Origin: Citrobacter sp. Marseille-Q6884
GTDB taxonomy: Bacteria > Pseudomonadota > Gammaproteobacteria > Enterobacterales > Enterobacteriaceae
Reading direction: 5' to 3'
DNA length: 64,000 nucleotides
NCBI RefSeq assembly: GCF_945906775.1
Contig: NZ_CAMDRE010000002.1
Span: 496,001-560,000, forward strand
Position 1 is the first letter of the stretch. Every line of letters starts with the position of its first letter. Shown piece by piece: positions 1 through 8,219 of the stretch. Under the pieces are notes generated by a model. That model saw only the letters and a program-made list of their open reading frames with translations. It did no database searches and was not told where the DNA came from. The position numbers and the translations under genes were made by a program.

Positions 1-96
1 GAAGGGTATATGGCGATTCTTGGTGCACTGCTGGTTGGAAGCGCGACGCTAAGTCCTTTTGCGACGGCTGCCGCGTTACGGATCAGTGTGCAATAA
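1..96 (+). CDS. ccmB: Heme exporter subunit CcmB, C-terminal end (partial)
   Basis: The first 96 bases are open in frame 1 and end in TAA, giving 31 residues that finish AAALRISVQ. This matches the hydrophobic C-terminus of CcmB, the membrane subunit of the CcmAB ABC transporter of cytochrome c maturation. The gene starts before the window, so only the last membrane segment and tail are visible. Identity rests on the short match plus ccmCDEFGH following in the standard order. Confidence 0.85.
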   Translation, partial: EGYMAILGALLVGSATLSPFATAAALRISVQ

Positions 97-149
97 CCTG
101 TTGTCTGATGGCGTGACGCTATCAGTCTGCAGGAGCAGGCAGTGTATCG

Positions 150-178
150 GCCGGATAAGGCGAAACCGCCATCCGGCA
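150..178. repeat. REP (repetitive extragenic palindromic) element
   Basis: Imperfect palindrome of the enterobacterial REP type between ccmB and ccmC: GCCGGATAAGGCG, a short loop, then CGCCATCCGGCA. It interrupts the ccm operon in the 126-bp gap, the only sizeable gap among the ccm genes here. It may stabilise upstream mRNA or reduce read-through. Confidence 0.8.
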
Positions 179-222
179 TAACGGAAGTTTCATTTGTTTT
201 GCTTGAGTCTGGTGACTGAACT

Positions 223-960
223 ATGTGGAAAATACTTCATCAACTGGCGATGCCCCCACGGCTCTATCAGATCTGTGGCTGGTTTATCCCGTGGCTGGCG
301 ATTGCCAGCGCAGTGATACTGGCCGCAGGCTGGATCTGGGGGTTTGGTTTTGCGCCTTCGGATTATCAGCAGGGACAGAGTTATCGCATTATCTACCTGC
401 ATGTTCCTGCGGCCATCTGGTCGATGGGGATTTATGCATCCATGGCGGTTGCCGCGTTTATCGGTCTGGTCTGGCAGATGAAAATGGCTAACCTGGCATT
501 GGCTGCGATGGCGCCAGTCGGCGCTGTGTTTACTTTTATCGCGCTGGTGACCGGTTCTGCATGGGGTAAACCAATGTGGGGAACCTGGTGGGTATGGGAT
601 GCCCGACTCACTTCTGAACTGGTGCTGTTGTTTCTCTATGTCGGCGCCATTGCGCTGTGGCACGCGTTTGATGACCGCCGCGTGGCGGGCCGTGCTGCCG
701 GTATTCTGGTGCTGATTGGCGTGGTGAACTTACCGATTATTCACTACTCGGTAGAGTGGTGGAATACCCTGCACCAGGGATCAACCCGTATGCAGCAAAG
801 TATTGATCCGGCGATGCGCACACCGCTTCGCCTGGCGATCGTCGGCTACTTGCTCCTGTTTATCACGCTGACGCTGATGCGTATGCGTAATCTGATTTTG
901 TTGATGGAAAAACGCCGCCCATGGGTGAGTGAACTGATCTTAAAAAGAGGCCGCCAATGA
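223..960 (+). CDS. ccmC: Heme-handling protein CcmC
   Basis: CcmC (245 aa) is an integral inner-membrane protein that loads heme onto the chaperone CcmE in system I cytochrome c maturation. Six membrane segments can be recognised. The tryptophan-rich WWD signature lies at about residues 119-126 (WGTWWVWD), and the two axial histidines known in the family sit at His60 (YLHVP) and His184 (TLHQG). Length equals E. coli CcmC. The last bases overlap the ccmD start (ATGA type), so translation is probably coupled. The 126-bp gap from ccmB holds a REP element. Confidence 0.97.
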   Translation: MWKILHQLAMPPRLYQICGWFIPWLAIASAVILAAGWIWGFGFAPSDYQQGQSYRIIYLHVPAAIWSMGIYASMAVAAFIGLVWQMKMANLALAAMAPVGAVFTFIALVTGSAWGKPMWGTWWVWDARLTSELVLLFLYVGAIALWHAFDDRRVAGRAAGILVLIGVVNLPIIHYSVEWWNTLHQGSTRMQQSIDPAMRTPLRLAIVGYLLLFITLTLMRMRNLILLMEKRRPWVSELILKRGRQ

Positions 961-1166
961 CCCCTGCATTTGCATCCTGGAGTGATTTTTTCTCGATGGG
1001 CGGTTACGCCTTGTATGTGTGGCTGGCGGTGGTGCTGAGCGTGATCCCGCTGATTGTCCTGGTGCTGCATTCAGCGTTACAGCATCGCGCGATTTTACGT
1101 GGCGTGGCGCAGCAGCGGGCGCGAGAAACGCGCATGCGTGCGGCACAACAACGGGAGGCAGCGTGA
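957..1166 (+). CDS. ccmD: Heme exporter accessory protein CcmD
   Basis: Small 69-aa membrane protein with one N-terminal transmembrane helix (about residues 15-40) and an Arg/Gln/Glu-rich cytoplasmic tail, the CcmD layout. CcmD bridges CcmC and the CcmAB transporter and helps release holo-CcmE. It starts four bases inside ccmC and its end overlaps the GTG start of ccmE, so the three genes are tightly coupled. Length equals E. coli CcmD. Confidence 0.95.
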   Translation: MTPAFASWSDFFSMGGYALYVWLAVVLSVIPLIVLVLHSALQHRAILRGVAQQRARETRMRAAQQREAA

Positions 1167-1642
1167 ATATTCGGCGTAAAAATCGGTTATGGATAGCCTG
1201 TGCGGTACTGGCTGGTCTGGCATTGACCATCACGCTGGTGCTCTATGCGCTGCGTTCAAACATCGACCTGTTCTACACACCGGGCGAAATTCTCTATGGT
1301 AAGCGAGAGACCCAGCAGATGCCTGAAGTCGGCCAGCGTCTTCGCGTTGGCGGCATGGTGATGCCGGGAAGCGTCAAGCGCGATCCGCAATCGCTGAAGG
1401 TGAATTTCAGCATCTATGACGCCGAGGGCGTGGTGGATGTCACGTATGAAGGTATTTTGCCGGACCTGTTCCGTGAAGGGCAGGGCGTGGTCGTTCAGGG
1501 GGAACTGGATAAAGGCAATCATGTACAGGCAAAAGAGGTTCTGGCTAAACATGATGAGAATTACACCCCGCCGGAAGTTGAAAAGGCGATGCAGGAAAAC
1601 CATCGTCGCCCGGAAAGCGTTTATAAGGATAAAACGTCATGA
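1163..1642 (+). CDS. ccmE: Periplasmic heme chaperone CcmE
   Basis: CcmE (159 aa) binds heme covalently in the periplasm and passes it to CcmF. I chose the GTG at 1163 (MNIRRKNR), preceded by GGGAGG, because it gives the family length; the longer open frame starting further upstream runs through ccmD. There is one N-terminal membrane anchor (about 9-29), a beta-barrel domain, and the heme-attachment motif His130-x3-Tyr134 (HDENY). The end overlaps ccmF by four bases. Confidence 0.96.
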   Translation: MNIRRKNRLWIACAVLAGLALTITLVLYALRSNIDLFYTPGEILYGKRETQQMPEVGQRLRVGGMVMPGSVKRDPQSLKVNFSIYDAEGVVDVTYEGILPDLFREGQGVVVQGELDKGNHVQAKEVLAKHDENYTPPEVEKAMQENHRRPESVYKDKTS

Positions 1643-3594
1643 TGCCTGAAATTGGCAATGGCCTGTTGTGTCTTGCGCTTGGCATTGCATTACTGCTTTC
1701 AGTCTATCCGCTGTGGGGTGTAGCGCGTGGCGATGTCAGAATGATGGCCTCTGCGCGACCTTTTGCCTGGGCGTTGTTTATCTGCGTGATGGGCGCGTTT
1801 CTGGTCTTGATTAACGCCTTCGTGGTCAATGATTTTACGGTGACCTATGTCGCCAGTAACTCCAATACCCAACTCCCGGTGTGGTATCGCGTGGCGGCAA
1901 CGTGGGGCGCACATGAAGGCTCACTGTTGCTGTGGGTGCTGTTGATGAGCGGCTGGACGTTCGCCGTGGCGCTGTTCAGTCAGCGGATGCCTCTGGATAT
2001 CGTCGCCCGAGTCCTGGCGGTAATGGGCATGGTCAGCGTGGGTTTCCTGCTGTTTATCCTGTTTACCTCGAACCCGTTTTCTCGCACGTTGCCTGACTTT
2101 CCCATTGAAGGGCGCGACCTGAATCCACTGTTGCAGGACCCTGGACTTATTTTCCATCCACCGTTGCTGTATATGGGCTATGTCGGCTTCTCCGTGGCGT
2201 TTGCGTTCGCGATTGCCGCGCTGATGAGCGGGCGTCTGGACAGCACTTTTGCCCGTTTTTCCCGTCCGTGGACGCTGGCGGCGTGGGTATTTCTGACGCT
2301 GGGCATTGTGCTTGGTTCCGCCTGGGCGTACTACGAACTTGGCTGGGGCGGCTGGTGGTTCTGGGACCCGGTCGAAAACGCCTCGTTCATGCCGTGGCTG
2401 GTGGGGACTGCGCTGATGCACTCTTTGTCGGTAACCGAACAACGTGCCAGCTTTAAGGCCTGGACGCTGTTGCTCTCGATTTGCGCATTCTCTCTGTGCC
2501 TGTTGGGGACATTCCTCGTGCGTTCAGGCGTACTGGTATCGGTGCATGCGTTTGCCTCCGATCCCTCGCGCGGGATGTTCATTCTTGCTTTTATGGTGGT
2601 GGTCATCGGCGGTTCGCTACTGCTCTTTGCCGTGCGAGGGCATAAAGTTCGCTCGCGGGTGAATAACGCACTCTGGTCGCGAGAGTCTCTGCTTCTGGGA
2701 AACAACGTTCTGCTGATTGCCGCCATGCTGGTGGTGCTGTTGGGCACGCTGCTGCCGCTGGTGCACAAGCAACTGGGTCTGGGCAGTATTTCGATTGGCG
2801 AACCGTTCTTTAATACCATGTTTACATGGCTGATGGTGCCGTTTGCGTTGCTGCTGGGGATTGGACCGCTGGTGCGCTGGGGGCGTGACAGACCACGTAA
2901 ACTGAAAACGTTGCTGATTATCGCGTTTGTCACGACGCTTGTGCTCTCTCTGCTGCTGCCGTGGCTCTTTGAAGATCGCATCGTGGCCATGACGGTCGTC
3001 GGTATGGCAATGGCATGCTGGATCTTTGTGCTTGCCATCTCTGAAGCGTGCCTGCGAATTTCTCGCGGCACCCGGTTGACGCCGAGTTACTGGGGGATGG
3101 TGTCAGGTCACGTGGGGCTGGCTATCACGATTGTCGGTATTGCCTTTAGTCAGAACTATAGCGTTGAACGCGATGTGCGTATGAAGGCGGGCGATAGCGT
3201 CAGTATCCATAACTACCAGTTCACCTTCCGCGAAGTGAAAGATATTACCGGACCTAACTACCGTGGCGGCGTCGCTATTATCGGCGTTACGCGTGAGGGT
3301 AAACCGGAAGCGATCCTGCATGCGGAAAAACGCTTTTATAACAGCACCAGTTCGATGATGACCGAAGCGGCGATTGACGGCGGGCTGACGCGTGACCTGT
3401 ACGCCGCCTTGGGTGAAGAACTGGATAACGGCGCATGGGCTGTGCGTCTGTACTACAAACCGTTTATTCGCTGGATTTGGGCCGGAGGATTGCTGATGGC
3501 GCTGGGCGGATTGTTCTGCCTGTTTGATCCACGCTATCGCCAGCGCGTGCGTCCTCGCACGGCTGCGCAAAAAGACGCTCCGGAGGCGGTATGA
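1639..3594 (+). CDS. ccmF: Heme lyase core subunit CcmF
   Basis: CcmF (651 aa) is the large polytopic subunit of the system I cytochrome c synthase that receives heme from CcmE and ligates it to apocytochrome c. Many hydrophobic segments are visible, and the WWD heme-binding signature (WGGWWFWDPVENASF) lies near residues 234-248. Conserved periplasmic histidines are present. The protein starts MMPEIGNG like E. coli CcmF and is a few residues longer at the C-terminus. It overlaps ccmE and ccmG by four bases each. Confidence 0.96.
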   Translation: MMPEIGNGLLCLALGIALLLSVYPLWGVARGDVRMMASARPFAWALFICVMGAFLVLINAFVVNDFTVTYVASNSNTQLPVWYRVAATWGAHEGSLLLWVLLMSGWTFAVALFSQRMPLDIVARVLAVMGMVSVGFLLFILFTSNPFSRTLPDFPIEGRDLNPLLQDPGLIFHPPLLYMGYVGFSVAFAFAIAALMSGRLDSTFARFSRPWTLAAWVFLTLGIVLGSAWAYYELGWGGWWFWDPVENASFMPWLVGTALMHSLSVTEQRASFKAWTLLLSICAFSLCLLGTFLVRSGVLVSVHAFASDPSRGMFILAFMVVVIGGSLLLFAVRGHKVRSRVNNALWSRESLLLGNNVLLIAAMLVVLLGTLLPLVHKQLGLGSISIGEPFFNTMFTWLMVPFALLLGIGPLVRWGRDRPRKLKTLLIIAFVTTLVLSLLLPWLFEDRIVAMTVVGMAMACWIFVLAISEACLRISRGTRLTPSYWGMVSGHVGLAITIVGIAFSQNYSVERDVRMKAGDSVSIHNYQFTFREVKDITGPNYRGGVAIIGVTREGKPEAILHAEKRFYNSTSSMMTEAAIDGGLTRDLYAALGEELDNGAWAVRLYYKPFIRWIWAGGLLMALGGLFCLFDPRYRQRVRPRTAAQKDAPEAV

Positions 3595-4148
3595 AGCGCA
3601 ACGCACTCTTAATTCCGTTTATTATTTTTCTCGTTATTGCGGCAGCGCTTTTGTGGCAGTTGGCGCGTAATGCCCAGGGTGACGATCCCACGAATCTGGA
3701 ATCCGCTCTGATCGGTAAACCTGTGCCCACATTCCGTCTGGAGTCACTGGAAAACCCGGGCCAGCATTATCAGGCTGATGTGCTGACTCAGGGCAAACCG
3801 GTGTTGCTAAACGTCTGGGCAACCTGGTGCCCTACCTGTCGCGCTGAACACCAGTATCTGAATCAGCTCTCCGCGCAGGGCGTTCGGGTCGTGGGTCTGA
3901 ACTATAAAGACGATCGTCAGAAGGCCATTGTCTGGCTGAAAGAGCTGGGCAATCCTTACGCGCTGAGTTTGTTTGACGGTGACGGTATGCTCGGCCTGGA
4001 TTTGGGTGTTTACGGCGCGCCGGAGACTTTCCTGATCGACGGTAAAGGTATTATTCGCTACCGCCATGCGGGCGATTTAAACGCCCGCGTGTGGGAGAGC
4101 GAAATCAAACCGTTGTGGGATAAGTACAGTAAGGAGGCTGCGCAATGA
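3591..4148 (+). CDS. ccmG: Thiol:disulfide interchange protein CcmG/DsbE
   Basis: Membrane-anchored periplasmic thioredoxin-fold reductant (185 aa) that keeps the CxxCH cysteines of apocytochromes c, and CcmH, reduced. One N-terminal anchor (about 4-23) precedes a thioredoxin domain with active site WCPTC at Cys80/Cys83. The VYGAPETFLID segment carries the cis-proline-type loop of the family. It overlaps ccmF and ccmH by four bases each. Length equals E. coli DsbE. Confidence 0.97.
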   Translation: MKRNALLIPFIIFLVIAAALLWQLARNAQGDDPTNLESALIGKPVPTFRLESLENPGQHYQADVLTQGKPVLLNVWATWCPTCRAEHQYLNQLSAQGVRVVGLNYKDDRQKAIVWLKELGNPYALSLFDGDGMLGLDLGVYGAPETFLIDGKGIIRYRHAGDLNARVWESEIKPLWDKYSKEAAQ

Positions 4149-5194
4149 GATTTCTACTGGGCATGCTGATGCTGGTTGTCTCTGGCTCAACGCTTGCGAC
4201 CATTGATGTGATGCAGTTTAAGGATGAAGCGCAGGAACAGCAATTCCGCCAGCTGACTGAGCAGTTGCGCTGCCCGAAATGCCAGAACAACAGCATTGCC
4301 GACTCTAACTCGATGATTGCCACCGACCTGCGTCAGAAAGTTTACGAACTGATGCAGGAAGGAAAAAGTCAGAAAGAGATCGTCGATTACATGGTGGCGC
4401 GTTACGGCAACTTCGTCACATACGATCCGCCGTTGACGCCGCTTACCGTGCTGCTGTGGGTAATGCCTGTCGTGGCGATTGGTTTGGGAGGCTGGATTAT
4501 TTTTGCCCGCTCTCGCCGGCGCGTACGAGTGAAGCAGGAGGAATTTCCTGACGATATTCTTCCCGATGGAAAGCGGGGCGGGTTGTTGCTGTTTATACCG
4601 GGAATAGTGATCGCACTGGCTGTTGGCGCGGTGAGCTATTACCAAACCGGTAATTATAAACAGGTCAAAATCTGGCAGCAGGCCACTGCACAAACGCCTG
4701 CATTATTAGAACGTGCACTGGATCCGAAAGCTGAACCGTTGAATGAGGAAGAGATGACACGGCTGGCGTTGGGGCTACGCACACGTCTGCAATCGGATGC
4801 CGGGAATATTGAAGGTTGGATCATGCTTGGGCGTATCGGCATGGTACTGGGAAATGCCAGTACGGCGACCGAAGCGTATGCAAATGCTTACCGTCTTGAT
4901 CCGAAAAATAGCGATGCCGCGCTGGGTTATGCGGAAGCGCTGACCCGCTCCTCCGATCCGGAAGATAACCGTCGGGGAGGGGAGTTGCTACGCCAACTGG
5001 TCAGAAGCGAACATGCTAACGTACGTGTGTTGAGCATGTATGCGTTTAATGCATTTGAACAGCAGCGCTTTGGCGAAGCGGTGGCCGCCTGGGAGATGAT
5101 GCTGAAACTGTTACCAGCCAACGACACACGTCGGGCAGTGATAGAACGCAGTATAAAACAGGCGCTGGAGCAACTCACGCCGCAGGAAAAATAA
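4145..5194 (+). CDS. ccmH: Cytochrome c maturation protein CcmH (CcmH-CcmI fusion)
   Basis: 349-aa protein of the enteric fused type. A signal peptide is followed by the redox motif LRCPKC (Cys43/Cys46) of CcmH, a transmembrane segment near 100-120, a second near 142-162, and a C-terminal TPR-like domain equal to CcmI that presents apocytochrome to CcmF. It is the last gene of the ccm operon and is followed by a short GC-rich hairpin region before the convergent narP. Confidence 0.95.
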   Translation: MRFLLGMLMLVVSGSTLATIDVMQFKDEAQEQQFRQLTEQLRCPKCQNNSIADSNSMIATDLRQKVYELMQEGKSQKEIVDYMVARYGNFVTYDPPLTPLTVLLWVMPVVAIGLGGWIIFARSRRRVRVKQEEFPDDILPDGKRGGLLLFIPGIVIALAVGAVSYYQTGNYKQVKIWQQATAQTPALLERALDPKAEPLNEEEMTRLALGLRTRLQSDAGNIEGWIMLGRIGMVLGNASTATEAYANAYRLDPKNSDAALGYAEALTRSSDPEDNRRGGELLRQLVRSEHANVRVLSMYAFNAFEQQRFGEAVAAWEMMLKLLPANDTRRAVIERSIKQALEQLTPQEK

Positions 5195-5236
5195 GACCTG
5201 ATCGCCCGATGGCGCTGTGCGCATTGGGCGCAGAAG

Positions 5237-5271
5237 GGGAATGCTGGCCGGGGAGTTTTATCCGGCCAACA
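5237..5271. repeat. REP-like hairpin between ccmH and narP
   Basis: TGGCCGG, a ten-base loop, then CCGGCCA form a strong hairpin in the 83-bp gap between the convergent ccmH and narP. It resembles half of a REP unit and could act as a bidirectional terminator, but neither strand has a clear T-run. Confidence 0.5.
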
Positions 5272-5277
5272 TGTTGT

Positions 5278-5925
5278 TTACTGCATACCGCGCGTTTGCA
5301 AAAACAGGATGGTCGCAGCCACTCGAGAGCGCACGTTAAGTTTGCGCAGCAGGTTGCGAATATGCACCTTCACCGTTTGCTCAGAGATGTTCAACACCGA
5401 TGCAATCTGTTTGTTTGATAACCCTTGAGCCAGCTCGTGTAAAACATCCAGTTCGCGTTCGGTCAGTATGCTGAATGGATCTTCTTGCTCGCCAAACAGT
5501 TCACGTTCACGCAAATACTCACTGACGCGTTCGCTGAATACCTTACCGCCATTGGCTCCCTTCCTGATAGCCTCAAGCAGCACTTCCGGATCGCTGTCTT
5601 TGAGCAGATATCCATCAGCCCCGGCATCAATCAGTGCATAAACATCGCTGGCAGAATCAGAAACCGTAAGGATGATGATTTGCGCGGTGACGCCATCGCG
5701 ACGTAACGCATTCAGCGTATCAAGCCCACTCATGCCTTTCATGTTGAGATCTAACAGGATCACATCCAGATCAAGACGATTCGCCAAATCGATCGCACTC
5801 GCGCCATCGCCCGCTTCGGCAACCACTTCAAACGCGGGGTCCAGTTGCAATAATTGACTAATTCCTCGCCGCATCAGAGGATGATCGTCGACAATAAGCA
5901 CCTGAAAAGGCATTGCTTCAGGCAT
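5278..5925 (-). CDS. narP: Nitrate/nitrite response regulator NarP
   Basis: Response regulator (215 aa) of the NarQ/NarX system, acting on anaerobic nitrate and nitrite genes such as nap and nrf. The N-terminal receiver domain has the acidic pair (VDDHP) and phospho-acceptor Asp in VILLDLNMKGM near residue 59. The C-terminal LuxR-type HTH (LTERELDVLHELAQGLSNKQ) is near 150-205. I chose the ATG at 5925 (MPEAMPFQV), which has GGAG 8 bases upstream and matches K-12, over one 30 bases earlier. It lies convergent to the ccm operon, as in E. coli. Confidence 0.96.
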   Translation of the reverse strand: MPEAMPFQVLIVDDHPLMRRGISQLLQLDPAFEVVAEAGDGASAIDLANRLDLDVILLDLNMKGMSGLDTLNALRRDGVTAQIIILTVSDSASDVYALIDAGADGYLLKDSDPEVLLEAIRKGANGGKVFSERVSEYLRERELFGEQEDPFSILTERELDVLHELAQGLSNKQIASVLNISEQTVKVHIRNLLRKLNVRSRVAATILFLQTRGMQ

Positions 5926-6247
5926 GTTATTCTCCTGGGTATTTATTAGTATCATTATTGTTTTCAGCGCGCGAATCGTCCAGATTCAGCGAGCTGATGA
6001 GAGAATAAATTTTACCCTAATTTGTGCATGGGTAAGTAGCAAAACCTATGCAGAAAGGGGAGTAAATAACAGGAAATGGTGAAAAGCAGACATAAAAAAA
6101 CCAACCGCAGAGGGTTAATGCTTGACCGCTAAGCTTTTGAAGGTCGTCGTGACGCGCGATCCTGTACATCAGTCAGCGTAAATTACCTTGTAGACACCTG
6201 CTGCCCCACATTCCGGCGAATGCCTGGGTGGCCGAAGTTTGATCTGT
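5926..6247. other. narP upstream region running into the accessory island
   Basis: No coding sequence is recognised here. The first ~150 bases are the AT-rich narP leader. The 30-bp repeat copy at 6087-6116 marks the point where sequence related to the proL terminator reappears. From about 6117 the sequence is unplaced island DNA with no recognisable gene. The E. coli autotransporter-type gene yejO, which lies at this place in K-12, is absent. Confidence 0.5.
6087..6116. repeat. Left copy of 30-bp direct repeat (putative att site)
   Basis: Twenty-two identical bases starting CAGACATAAAAAAACC, one mismatch, then GAGGGTT. The same sequence recurs at 8443-8472, inside the terminator just downstream of proL. 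This copy keeps only the first arm of the terminator stem. The pair brackets the AT-rich island, as expected for an integrated element at a tRNA gene. No integrase remains. Confidence 0.55.
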
Positions 6248-6388
6248 TCAGTGACGTTTCAACACGAACTTTTTCAACAGGCGATCGAACTGGCTGAAAT
6301 ATTTAGATATTTTGAAATTTTTAGCCAGTTCGGTAGGCAAACCCTGCAACTGCTTTTCGTCTATAAGTTATCCTGCTTTTGCTGTTGG
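6248..6388 (-). pseudogene. Unidentified gene remnant, C-terminal fragment
   Basis: About 46 codons on the minus strand read as a normal-looking protein tail (…LQGLPTELAKNF…, ending VLKRH and TGA), but an in-frame stop lies immediately upstream and there is no start or RBS. It may be the 3' end of a decayed transposase or effector gene. I do not recognise the family. Confidence 0.25.
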
Positions 6389-6490
6389 ATCGAACATATC
6401 AAATCAAGTAATTGTACGAATCTATACCCAGGTTTTTTACACCCTTGATCTGCCCCTTAAGCGGACTGCACCAGACGCAATGTTCATTTA

Positions 6491-6988
6491 TTATTTCTGT
6501 TCTTCTTTCTTTGCTGCTTTCATCCATGCATCATCGTATTTAATATTCCCTCTTACGTAATTCCATGTGATGCCACGGAACCTTAGTCCTATGACTTCAT
6601 GCATATTAGGTGAAGAACTCCCCGGATAGTAGACATGGGTGAAATATACAGAGGAAATAACAACGCTTTCTAGCTCTATATTATAAATTTCGGCTTCAAT
6701 TCCAGTCTCAACAATTTCATAGTATTTTATTACTGCTTTCTGTAATCGTTTGGATTCACATACAGCAATAGCAAGGTAAGGACTTACTTTGTCTAATTGT
6801 TTATGTAATATAATAGGATCATGTTGCCTTGTCCCTGTCATGTTTCCTGTGTGGCTATCTACACCTTGTTTTACACCATAGCTACTATTCATGATTTCTA
6901 TAGCGCCTTCTCTACCAGGCGCTATACAATCACCTGCAATTTGCATCCCATTTTCATCATACAGAAATAAATAAGCTGGTAATGACAT
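6491..6988 (-). CDS. hcp: Hcp family type VI secretion tube protein (orphan)
   Basis: 165-aa protein of the Hcp/TssD family, which forms the hexameric-ring inner tube of the type VI secretion system and carries small effectors in its lumen. Family features: N-terminal MSLPAYLFLYDENG, the YGVKQGVDSHTG segment, HDPIILHKQLDKVSPYL, and the C-terminal GLRFRGITWNY strand. Start ATG 6988 has GGAG at good distance, lying inside the end of the upstream lipoprotein gene only 2 bases away, so the two are translationally coupled. No other T6SS structural gene is in the window, so it must serve an apparatus encoded elsewhere. The AT-rich composition contrasts with the backbone. Confidence 0.9.
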   Translation of the reverse strand: MSLPAYLFLYDENGMQIAGDCIAPGREGAIEIMNSSYGVKQGVDSHTGNMTGTRQHDPIILHKQLDKVSPYLAIAVCESKRLQKAVIKYYEIVETGIEAEIYNIELESVVISSVYFTHVYYPGSSSPNMHEVIGLRFRGITWNYVRGNIKYDDAWMKAAKKEEQK

Positions 6989-6990
6989 TT

Positions 6991-7338
6991 TTAATACTCC
7001 GTGTTTGTCAGTTGTCCATTGTTATCAATAAAGAAGCGATGTATGTAATTCCTACCATTCAGACCATATGACACGGCATAGCTATAACCATATTCCCATT
7101 TCACATTGATACAATCATTGGGGTATGAAAGATTTAATCCTTCATCACTTTTTACAACCTTGTACCCTTTGTCCTGATTTAATTCAATTCGGTAATAATT
7201 CAATACATCATTTTTGTCTACACTAAAACAAAGCCTTTCATCATTGATGTATGTATATCGTGCATGTGGTGCAGGTTTACCACCGGGGCAGCCAGTAATG
7301 GTAAGGATTAACGGGAGAATTAATAAAATCTTTTTCAT
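6991..7338 (-). CDS. Small lipoprotein, putative T6SS immunity protein
   Basis: 115 aa with a classic lipoprotein signal: Lys-Lys, hydrophobic stretch, then lipobox TITGC with the lipidated Cys at residue 17. The residue after Cys is Pro rather than Asp, so outer-membrane or periplasm-facing anchoring is expected. The mature part is small, Tyr/Asn-rich and probably beta. It lies between a predicted metallopeptidase effector (38 bases upstream) and hcp (2 bases downstream), which is the usual place of a periplasmic T6SS immunity lipoprotein. The immunity role is inference from position and localisation; no catalytic motif is seen. Confidence 0.65.
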   Translation of the reverse strand: MKKILLILPLILTITGCPGGKPAPHARYTYINDERLCFSVDKNDVLNYYRIELNQDKGYKVVKSDEGLNLSYPNDCINVKWEYGYSYAVSYGLNGRNYIHRFFIDNNGQLTNTEY

Positions 7339-7376
7339 CCGGGGAATCCCTTCATTACTGATCTATATTTGGATAT

Positions 7377-7892
7377 TCAAGAATGAACAGATTCATTAGG
7401 ATTGTAATCACGGTATACGTGCAAATCACTGTGACCATACAGGCCATAATTCATCAAAAGCCAATAATCACTTGCTATTGATGCTTGCTGCTCTAACCCA
7501 TAGTGAAGGAAATCAGCTTTATCGAGACTGTAGGTATAATCAGCGAAACGAGAGAATAAACCTCTTGTTCTAACAAACATTCCCTTCTGTGCCTGCCATG
7601 CGTGAACCATCTCATGCATGAATCGGTGTTTCTTTTCTAATATGTCCAAAGAGAAATCAGGTGAATAGGTTCCTTCTCTGAACCAGAGTTCACCGTTTGG
7701 TGTCATTGCAACATCAATGGGCTGCATGTTGAAGGGTAGATAGCTTTCACGGTGTACCCAAATGCGGCTATAGATGAGGCTGCTACCGAATAGCATTCTA
7801 GCAAGCGCTATCTCACCTAATGTTAGCTGCCTGATCCCTCCGGGATGTATTGGCGTACCTGATGTGGGAGTTATTAGATCATCAACTGGCAT
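7377..7892 (-). CDS. HExxH zinc metallopeptidase, putative T6SS effector
   Basis: 171-aa protein with a zinc-metallopeptidase motif HEMVH at residues 93-97 and a downstream Glu (E134 in GLEQQ) well placed as third ligand. It resembles small Rhs/VgrG-related proteins that share LTLGEIALARMLFG and a VAMTPNGELWF segment. There is no signal peptide or membrane helix, consistent with loading onto the T6SS. It is the first gene of a three-gene unit (effector, lipoprotein, hcp), with GAGGG upstream of ATG 7892. Likely role: a hydrolase delivered to the periplasm of competitors, possibly against peptidoglycan or envelope proteins. The fold assignment is good, but substrate and toxicity are inference. 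Confidence 0.65.
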   Translation of the reverse strand: MPVDDLITPTSGTPIHPGGIRQLTLGEIALARMLFGSSLIYSRIWVHRESYLPFNMQPIDVAMTPNGELWFREGTYSPDFSLDILEKKHRFMHEMVHAWQAQKGMFVRTRGLFSRFADYTYSLDKADFLHYGLEQQASIASDYWLLMNYGLYGHSDLHVYRDYNPNESVHS

Positions 7893-8219
7893 TCAGTATC
7901 CCTCTGATTCTTGTCAGTATTAGTCATTAATCGTATATTATTAAAGATGGAGAGGGGAAAGAAATATCCTGGAAAAATTCTTAAAATAAAAAGAATTTAA
8001 ATAAAACCAGAACGAAGTGAACCTTTACTACAGTATTGGCACGTAGTGCAACCTGATCAGGTTAAATATTTACCTGCTTGCTGTCGTCGTGCCATGCTGT
8101 TGGGGCGACAAAGCCTCCTGGCTTTTGCTCTGAAGTGTTGTTATCGATGTTCCCGCTCACCAACTCACCTTTGACTATCCAGCCGTAGACGGCCTGACAC
8201 CACAAGGATGACTGTAGCG
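7893..8219. other. AT-rich promoter region of the Hcp module and unassigned island DNA
   Basis: No gene is supported here. The first ~140 bases are very AT-rich and should contain the promoter of the metallopeptidase-lipoprotein-hcp unit. From about 8040 the base composition rises and the sequence looks like decayed mobile-element DNA, with short open stretches lacking starts. Confidence 0.4.

Noticed and set aside
6440..6480. Possible IS3-family terminal inverted repeat near GATCTGCCCCTTAAG
   Set aside because: No partner inverted repeat or target-site duplication could be found, so it is not listed as an insertion sequence end.
8041..8170. Short plus-strand open stretch suggestive of an IS66-type transposase N-terminus
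   Set aside because: The resemblance is slight and there is no start codon, RBS or second matching segment. I mention the DNA only as unassigned island sequence.
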